Shown one piece after another: positions 57,430 through 64,000 of a DNA stretch of 64,000 nt; positions within the stretch are counted from its first letter, which is position 1; each line of letters starts with the position of its first letter. This DNA comes from Berberis thunbergii. Lineage: Eukaryota > Streptophyta > Magnoliopsida > Ranunculales > Berberidaceae. The translations under genes were made by a program, and so were the position numbers. Under the pieces are notes generated by a model, which was given only the letters and a program-made list of their open reading frames with translations, was not told the DNA's origin and did not search any database. Location of the stretch: NCBI GenBank assembly GCA_003290165.1, contig QNQO01000797.1, positions 124,001-188,000 on the forward strand, written 5' to 3'.

Positions 57430-60400
57430 ACTGCTCTACATAAATGTAGCCACTGGAGCCATTCTAAAAAGGGATAAATTTGCATTACTTGGTGAAATAG
57501 GTTATTTGAGAGTCAATTTCGAACCATTTGGTATAGGTTGTAACAATCCGAATGATCCCATACATCAGGACCCTTTCGACGTTGCACAAAAGCCATTACT
57601 TTATGTTCAACCGTCTAAGGGCACAATTGGCAAATTTCATATATACAGACAACCTGGCATCTAAAAACTAAGGCATCTTCAAATTGAAAAACAGATCGAT
57701 AAGCCCGACAACATGAAGAAAAGGAAAGCTCTTTGCAGCAACATTGAAGCCTTAGGGCTAGATGAAAAATGGAAAGGCATTTTTGACTTTTCAGTCTCCA
57801 TTTGCTGGGGGACATTCTTCTATTTGTTTACTCAGACCACGAGCAGTTCGACAAATGGGTAAAAAGGCAACTCGCAACGAACTTCGGACTTCAAACAAGT
57901 ATTTTCGATCATTTTGGAAGAGCTCCCCTGTTCGAACATCCATTTCAGCCAAAAACAGGGCTTTTGAAAAAGGATTTGAGTTTGGATCCAACTTCATCTA
58001 AGACTTTATTTTCTCTTTTAGGTTCATCAAGTTCATCAAATGCATTTTTTTTTGTAAGATCTTAAATCTTCTGGATACAATTCCTACCCATCCAATGCTT
58101 AGTGTACTTACCTTTAATGGTCTGAACAACAACCAAATAATCTGATTCAAACTATACCTGTTGCATTTTATAGAGGATAGCAAGTTCCATATCATTCCAG
58201 ACTTTGGCGCCAAGCTTTCCTCTGTGGAAAACCAATGGCATCCCCTGACCATCTTTCATAAGAGAGTTTCTCACATAAATGAGTCCTCACCTGAAGTCCT
58301 TTCTGCACTTGCTGCCTAGCCTTCGGGAATTAAAGCTAGTGCCCCTGGCTATTTATAAGGAGCTGCTTCCTAACCGCTTTCCAACATCATCTTTCTCGCT
58401 TGTGGCGATTGTGATGGTAGAGAAGGTCGGGTTGGAACTTTTTTGAATACCAATGAGCGAGGAGCTTAGATGAGTAGTCAAGCCTGCAATAGTCATTCCC
58501 GTTGTCCCATTCATATTAAGAATCACCATCATAGGAAAAAGTCTTTCCAAGGGACGGAGATGGGGAGATTCAATCGAAAAAAGCTCTTTTTTTTTAGCTA
58601 TAACACTATACTGTACTCTCTCTATTGAAGTTGGGAATGCATTGCCTGATCGATTGACAAATGATCAGATAACTGTTTTCCGGTCATATTGTATATGGTT
58701 GGGAATTTGTTGAATGGGTAGGATTGAGCAGGGCATGGTCTGTAACTTTCTTAACTTCCTTAGTGGGTGAAAGTGAAGGTAGGAATGATCAAATATGGTG
58801 ATTTGGGGACCCAGTTCATCTGATGGGTGTAGTTATCTAAAATTTTCAATTTTTATTTGCTAAACAACCTGAGTAGATATGGTATTAGTTCCCTTGCCCA
58901 TCTGTGTCCTCAGACGATCATCCTCCACAAGAAGTTCACTAACCACAAAATCAACACTGGGAAGAGGATCTCTATGAAGAATGGACCCTCAAAAAGTCTC
59001 AATCCTGTAAAGAAATACGGGCTTATCGAGAGGCGACTTCGGTTTTCGTTATCTCATTAGTTTATAGTAGACGATTTGACGATTGGATGAGGGAAATGCT
59101 CACTGAGATGCTCTTTAGTTCATCTAAAATCTCTTCTCTTCCTTCTCGTAGGACCAAGGGCTTCCTTGCTATGTGCTTGTTTGGTTCATTCCTAACAGTC
59201 TGATCGATCCTAGCCCGCCTTTCTTGTGGTTCGGCTAACTCAATTGTCAGAGACTGAGTCAAAATATATTGTCGGAGACTACTTAGATTAGAAAAGCCTC
59301 ACTTCGGGTAAAGATAAGTCGATCCAGTAGTTTTCCACTGGTGATGCAAACAACTCTTCCTATGCTAGCTTATTTACTAGTGGGCACCAAGCAAAGGACA
59401 ATTGTTTACCTGCGAACCAAATTGTGTGAACCATCCAGAAGCAGAGAAAGCGTGTCGGATGAGATGGGCATGCTACAAGGCTTAGCTCCTTCCATATTTT
59501 CTCTCTTGAGGAGATCAAGAATCTATTTGCTTTGTGAAAGAAGAAGTCCAGACTAAATTTGATGAACTTCCACACCAAGAAAATAATTCAGTGGATCTAA
59601 ATCATTCATAGCCAATTTTGGATTAAAACAACAAAAAGATGAATCAAGTGAAGAGAATAATTGCTGTTGATTATGATCCAAGTCAGTGTCATACAAAAGT
59701 GGACATATAAGCAAGTAAACCTACCCTAGGACTAAACTACCGATACAGAATAGGAGACTTCGAGCAGCTGTATTTTAATATGGATATAATATATAAAGAG
59801 ATAACCCTTATTGTGATCAGTTTCCGAAGTTGTCAATGAGCAGGAGCATTAAAAAATAAAAAAAATTTGGAATGTGCCTGAGGGAATCGAGGAGAAGAAT
59901 AATGAAAGATGGAGCAAGGGGGAGAAGAGAGGGAACCTAAGCTTATTACATAGGGACACCGGACTACACAGATTGACATGCCAATCCTAGGAACTTCACA
60001 GTGGCAAAACTGGTGCACGCCCTTGAGTACCTCCGCTGCTACAACTTGTCTACCGAAGAGGAGGCTACACATCATCATCAACATGACTGTGAAATGATAA
60101 GGATGGCCGCTACTTGCTTCTCTCTTGGACCTTGCTTGTCATCGATTAATTCTCCATCTCTGTTTGTTATACTAGAAATAGGATTCCTTGCTCTTCGAGA
60201 AACAAAAGTGGCAAGAGCTCGCATAGAGCTACCAGTTACGCTACACATAAAAATAAAGTTTCCATCCTAAACTTGTACTGTTTTTATGCCTACTGATATT
60301 TTGGCTTTAGACTAGTCCCACCCCTTCGGATGCTTATAAGGATTGTCGATTGGATGCTCCTACCCCACCATGCCTGGCCCTTTACCTGAAGAAGAAAGAT

Positions 60401-60925
60401 ACAAGTATGAAGCGTGGGAAACAATGCAAGAAGTGTATGCACTATTATGATAGCTGGACAGGGAAGAAGCGGTTGGAATGACTCCTCCCTTGCTTTCGAC
60501 AGACTCACGCCTGAACTTTTTGCACTCGATTCGTACTATTTGAAAAATCGAGGTGGCCTAAGATTAATTGAGAGCAAGCTAGTCGAGAACCTAAATTAGG
60601 TTTAGATCATGATAGCGCTTCAATCGAAAGATCTATGAAATGGAGTCTATATTGTGAAAATGGAGTTGTGGGCAGAGAGGGTTTCCCCCCTATTTGGCAA
60701 CAAAAACGTTGATTTAAGTTAAGAGCCTATAACAAGTAAAGAACGAACATCAACAGCTGACACACATGCAAGCATACTTGATTTAGTGGAAGAGACCGAC
60801 CTGCCTTTCATAACATCTTGTTTTCCTACAACTCATCTTATGGAAAACAAATTATTTTATTAACAGAGTCTGCTGCACCTAGTACGATAGTAAGGTTTCC
60901 AGTAGGAAAGCGGTAAAAAACATAC
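57430..60925. other. Organelle-like and unclassified DNA, no gene recognised
   Basis: About 3.5 kb of balanced sequence resembling 45801-48952 in style. Open frames (57762-58065 plus, 59341-59556 plus, 60001-60270 plus) match no family I know and overlap others in different frames. No tRNA or rRNA was recognised. Confidence 0.4.
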
Positions 60926-60928
60926 TAT

Positions 60929-61706
60929 GGCTCCACTTGGTACACTGTAAAATAATGCATTTTTCAAATTAATGCAAATGCATTAATTTTTATTGCATTG
61001 GTTTGCAATGCATTATTTTACAAGCGCTTGGTAGTAATTAAAGGCAATTCAAAAAATTTATTGTAGTGATGGTGATTGCAAATGTGGGCGATTGTCGCGG
61101 TGGCAATGACGGTGGTTGTTGAAATGGTAGTGATTGTGGTGGTTCGGTGGATATAATGGTGGGGGTGGTAGTAGCAACAGTCATGGTGGTGGTGGATGGT
61201 TGTGGTGGCTATGGTGGTTGCAACGGTGATAATAGTGATGGTGGTGATTATGCTATAGTGGTGGTGGTGGTTGTGTTATGATAGTTGTGTCGACAATGGT
61301 TATGGTGGTAGTAGTGAAGTTGGTGGTAGTTGTGGTTAATAGTGTATGGTAGTGTGATCGTGAATGTGGCGGTGGTGGTGAAGGTGGTTAGTTATGATGG
61401 TTGAGGTGGTGGTGGCGGCTATGGTGGTTGTGGTGGTGGCAATGGCAGAGGTTGTGGTGGTGATGGTTGGGGTGTTTTTAAGTAGTTGGGAGTAGAATTC
61501 AAGTAAGATGAGGCGATAAGAGTTTTGCAAAGTAATGCAAGAGATTTTGTCCCGCAAAGCTTTGCAAAATTTTATAGCTGGAAGATGTGGAGGTCCTGAA
61601 TTCAAATTCCAATAACTGCTTTTTGCAAAGTCAACCAAGCACCCAAGTTTATGTAACCGCCGTAAACTTTTGCATATGCATTTTTTACCGTATACCAAGC
61701 GGCGCC
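60929..61706. mobile_element. Tourist/PIF-like element with GGT-rich interior
   Basis: Inverted ends GGCTCCACTTGGTACACTGT (left) and GGCGCCGCTTGGTATACGGT (right, reverse strand) continue as GTAAAA-AATGCAT on both sides. TAT flanks both ends (60926-60928 and 61707-61709). The form of the ends (GGCNCCNCTTGGTA) resembles Tourist-like elements, whose usual target is TWA. There is no transposase. The middle, 61070-61470, is a run of ggtggt/gtggtt-type trinucleotides. Confidence 0.7.
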
Positions 61707-61739
61707 TATGTTACGTAAATACCAAAATCGATGCATTTT

Positions 61740-62470
61740 TTATTTTTATAAAACCAATTTTTTTTTAGGATTTGTGCTAGGATCTATGCGACTATGTTTA
61801 CAGTGACCCGAGGTATTGAAATGTAAAAAAAAAAAAGCGTTGTTATCCAAGTAACAAAACAACTTCCAAAATTTTCCAAAATCTTGGGTTTTAGCTTTTC
61901 AAATTGAGTGAAAACTAAGAAAATTTAAAACTTAAGAAAAGGATCGCAAATTATATTTTGTGTGAAATGAGAATTTGAAATGGCTGAAGAAAAAAGTTAA
62001 TGATTATCCAAGAACCAAAAGAACTACCGAAATCTTCCAAAATCAAGTCTTAAAATCTTTGATATTGAGCCAATTTATGATTTTTTATAAAACCTAGATA
62101 ATTTAAGGTTTATACTAGAATCTGTGCGACTATGTTTAAAGTCACATGAAGTATTAAATGGAGCAAAAATTCATTGGTTATCTAAGAAAAAATTCATGAA
62201 ATTGTCCAAAGTACGTTATAGTCTTTTAAATTGAGCCGAAACTATGGAAATTTAAAAGCTTTAGAGTAAGGTTTATGCGACTATGGTTCTTTTGATTGAG
62301 ATTTTGAAATAGGAGAAGAAAACAAATCTATGGTTATCTAAGAAATGGAAAAAAACGACCAAAATAGTGGTTTTACCCTTTGAAATCGAGCCAAATTTTT
62401 TTATTTATAAAAACCAAAAAAATTTAAGGGTATATCCTAGGATTTATGCGACTACGTTTATACTGACATG
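61740..62470. repeat. Array of about 165-bp satellite-like repeats, locus 2
   Basis: The phrase aggat-tatgcgactatg or a close variant recurs near 61771, 61940, 62116, 62270 and 62437, a spacing of about 155-175 bp. Between copies the same order of gaaatg, gaagaaaa, ggttatc-aag, ccaaaat and ttgagcc-aaact appears as in 20905-21475. Units are diverged. Atgttta and atggttctt types alternate here too. Confidence 0.78.
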
Positions 62471-62484
62471 AGTTAATGAAAGGC

Positions 62485-62860
62485 ACCGAATGTTTCACAC
62501 CACCATAAATATTGTCCCACACCACCTGCTTTATTTCCCACACCACCACTACTCTCCCACACCACCAATATAAACAGACATCCACTCTCTCCCCCATTCA
62601 AAAGCAAATTCTTCTCCCTCATTCAAAATCAAATTCATCCATCTCTGCCCTAATCGAATCTTCCCTCTCTACTCCACTCTCTCCAGCGATTCTTCCCTCC
62701 CCTTTTCTTACTTCTCCCATTCTCTTACCTGCTTTATTTCCCTTTCTCTTGTTGCTCCACTTCCTCCCCCATTCAATTGCTACACTACCTGCTCCACTTT
62801 CTCCAGGTTCGTTTGTGATGTTTGCTTTAGAACGCTTTATACGATCTCTCCAATAGGTAA
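62485..62860 (+). promoter_or_regulatory. Leader-like CT-rich segment after CCCACACCACC repeats
   Basis: Four copies of tcccacaccacc or a close variant occur at 62490-62570, then a TATA-like aatataaac (62567). A strongly C/T-rich stretch follows and ends at a donor-like aatag|gtaattt (62857). The layout looks like promoter, 5' exon and first intron of a plus-strand gene, but no product is identified. Confidence 0.3.
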
Positions 62861-63287
62861 TTTCAAACCTTTGGAACCCTAAATTGAACTCAAATCAAAC
62901 CCAAAATTTAATGGGATGCGAGGGTAAGTATTCCCTTTGCATTTTTCTACCAAAAATCGACACCAAAATCGTGGTAACCCTTGCATTGGATAAATTATCA
63001 AATCAACCTGAATGTATGAACATGTAGTATAAAACATGTATATAAACTTTTCTATCCAAAATCGATTTTTCATCACCTAAGGTGATTTGATAATTTTAAT
63101 AAAACTTTTCTTTGACCTCTATCTCCTCAATTTTTGATTTAGTGATCTCAGTGTTATTTCTATACTACATGTTCATACATGCTCCTTGGCTAAAGTTTTT
63201 GTTAAAAATTTGTAGATTTTATTGTATAAATAAATTGACTTGAAGAATTTGTTTTAATATAATTTATTTTTCCCTTTTATTTTAAGG

Positions 63288-64000
63288 ATTATTATGTGTT
63301 CTATTGGCGTTGGTGATGGTGGTGGGGATGATCAAGGTGATAGAGGTCAAAGACGACCCATGACGGTGTCTCACCGATAGGCGAGAGTAGAAAAGGGCAT
63401 AGAACAGTTGGAAGAACGAAAACTAAAAAGAATGGAAAAAATAGGGAGAAAAAGTGAAGAAGAAAATGAGAGAGGATGAAATTGGGACTCAAAGAAATGT
63501 TGAAGAAGCAGCTAGACTAGTAATTGTATTGCATAGTCAAGCCCAATCAGAACTTGAAGGAGGTGGCATTGGTGTGGGTGTTGGACATGAAGATGAGGAG
63601 TTAGAGAAGGGTGACAATGTGTCTGTGGATGATGAGGAAATAGTGGTAGAAGAGGGCAAAGATGAAGGAAATGGTAGAACACGGTTTAGGGAAGGATTTT
63701 TTCCTATTTTATTTCAATAAGTAAGGATTGTTCCACATTAAAGGATTACCATGGACATATTTCTCATGCCATTTGTGATGGTGAGCAGGTAAGTAAATAT
63801 TTTTAATTGGTTAAATTATATAAACATGTTATATATATATATTTGGAGATTGGATTACTTAATGTATATGTTTATTGTATTTAGAAACGAGGCACATTGC
63901 GATGTCAGCATCAATATAGGAACTTATTAGATTGGAAGTTTAAACATGAGTTGAAAGATTAAAGAGAATGATCTATAATAAAGGTCTATATCCTTTGATT
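63288..64000 (+). pseudogene. Unidentified gene start with acidic region, cut by window edge
   Basis: After an acceptor-like ttttaag at 63287 a reading starts MCSIGVGDGGGDDQGDRGQR and meets TAG at about 63380. Another frame from 63454 reads IGTQRNVEEAARLVIVLHSQ and an acidic block GHEDEELEKGDNVSVDDEEI. A block reading LKDYHGHISHAICDGEQ ends at gtaagt (63790), and a further block from about 63885 reads KRGTLRCQHQYRNLLDW. Splice borders look real, but phase is broken. It may belong to another transposon. Confidence 0.3.

Noticed and set aside
57762..58065. Overlapping 68-87 codon frames as mitochondrial genes
   Set aside because: No mitochondrial protein could be recognised, and three frames overlap in the same stretch, as expected by chance.
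61070..61470. Histidine/threonine-rich coding frame on the minus strand (61336-61698)
   Set aside because: It is the translation of a trinucleotide repeat, has no splice or start context and lies inside a small transposon.

Overview
This window is plant nuclear DNA, probably from a eudicot. It is AT-rich and intron-bearing, and it is built almost entirely of nested transposable elements. I found no complete, ordinary single-copy host gene. The plant call rests on the element families (Athila and Tat/Ogre-type Ty3/gypsy elements, CACTA, hAT, plant RTE and L1 LINEs) and on fragments of plant genes such as SHI/SRS, STRUBBELIG-family kinase, NPH3, MRS2, RPL24 and plasma-membrane H+-ATPase.

Left third (1-17.8 kb). 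A degraded Tat-type LTR retrotransposon lies on the minus strand between LTRs at about 325-1168 and 17120-17828. It keeps gag and protease, has lost RT/RNase H/integrase, and carries an antisense ORF beside its 3' LTR. The left LTR is followed by another gag start at 280-1, so two elements appear to share one LTR. An unidentified 1.3-kb insertion splits the antisense ORF. A complete but pol-less Athila element (5861-13669, TSD gcagt) is nested inside the Tat element.

Middle (18-40 kb). Low-complexity repeats, a tandem duplication with a tRNA-like B box and an array of about 165-bp repeats are followed by organelle-like DNA. Next is a probable 16.7-kb CACTA element (23383-40060). It contains a nearly full-length RTE LINE (18-bp TSD), a hAT element with a BED finger (8-bp TSD), a gene with three copies of a repeated domain, and exon fragments of MRS2, NPH3, WDR48, AMP deaminase and a STRUBBELIG-family kinase. 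Four of these fragments lie head to tail on the plus strand.

Right part (40-64 kb). An L1-type LINE (40.7-45 kb) and organelle-like sequence are followed by a second CACTA element (48956-56458) with exact ends and TSD aga. It has no visible transposase. Instead it carries, all on one strand, a promoter-to-exon-4 piece of RPL24, the IGGH exon of an SRS/LRP1 gene, two RFT1 exons and one H+-ATPase exon. Many splice sites are intact, so a chimeric transcript is possible. A Tourist-like element full of GGT repeats, a second array of the 165-bp repeat and the start of an unidentified gene close the window.

The two gene-collecting CACTA elements are the most interesting content. No calls here were checked by database search.
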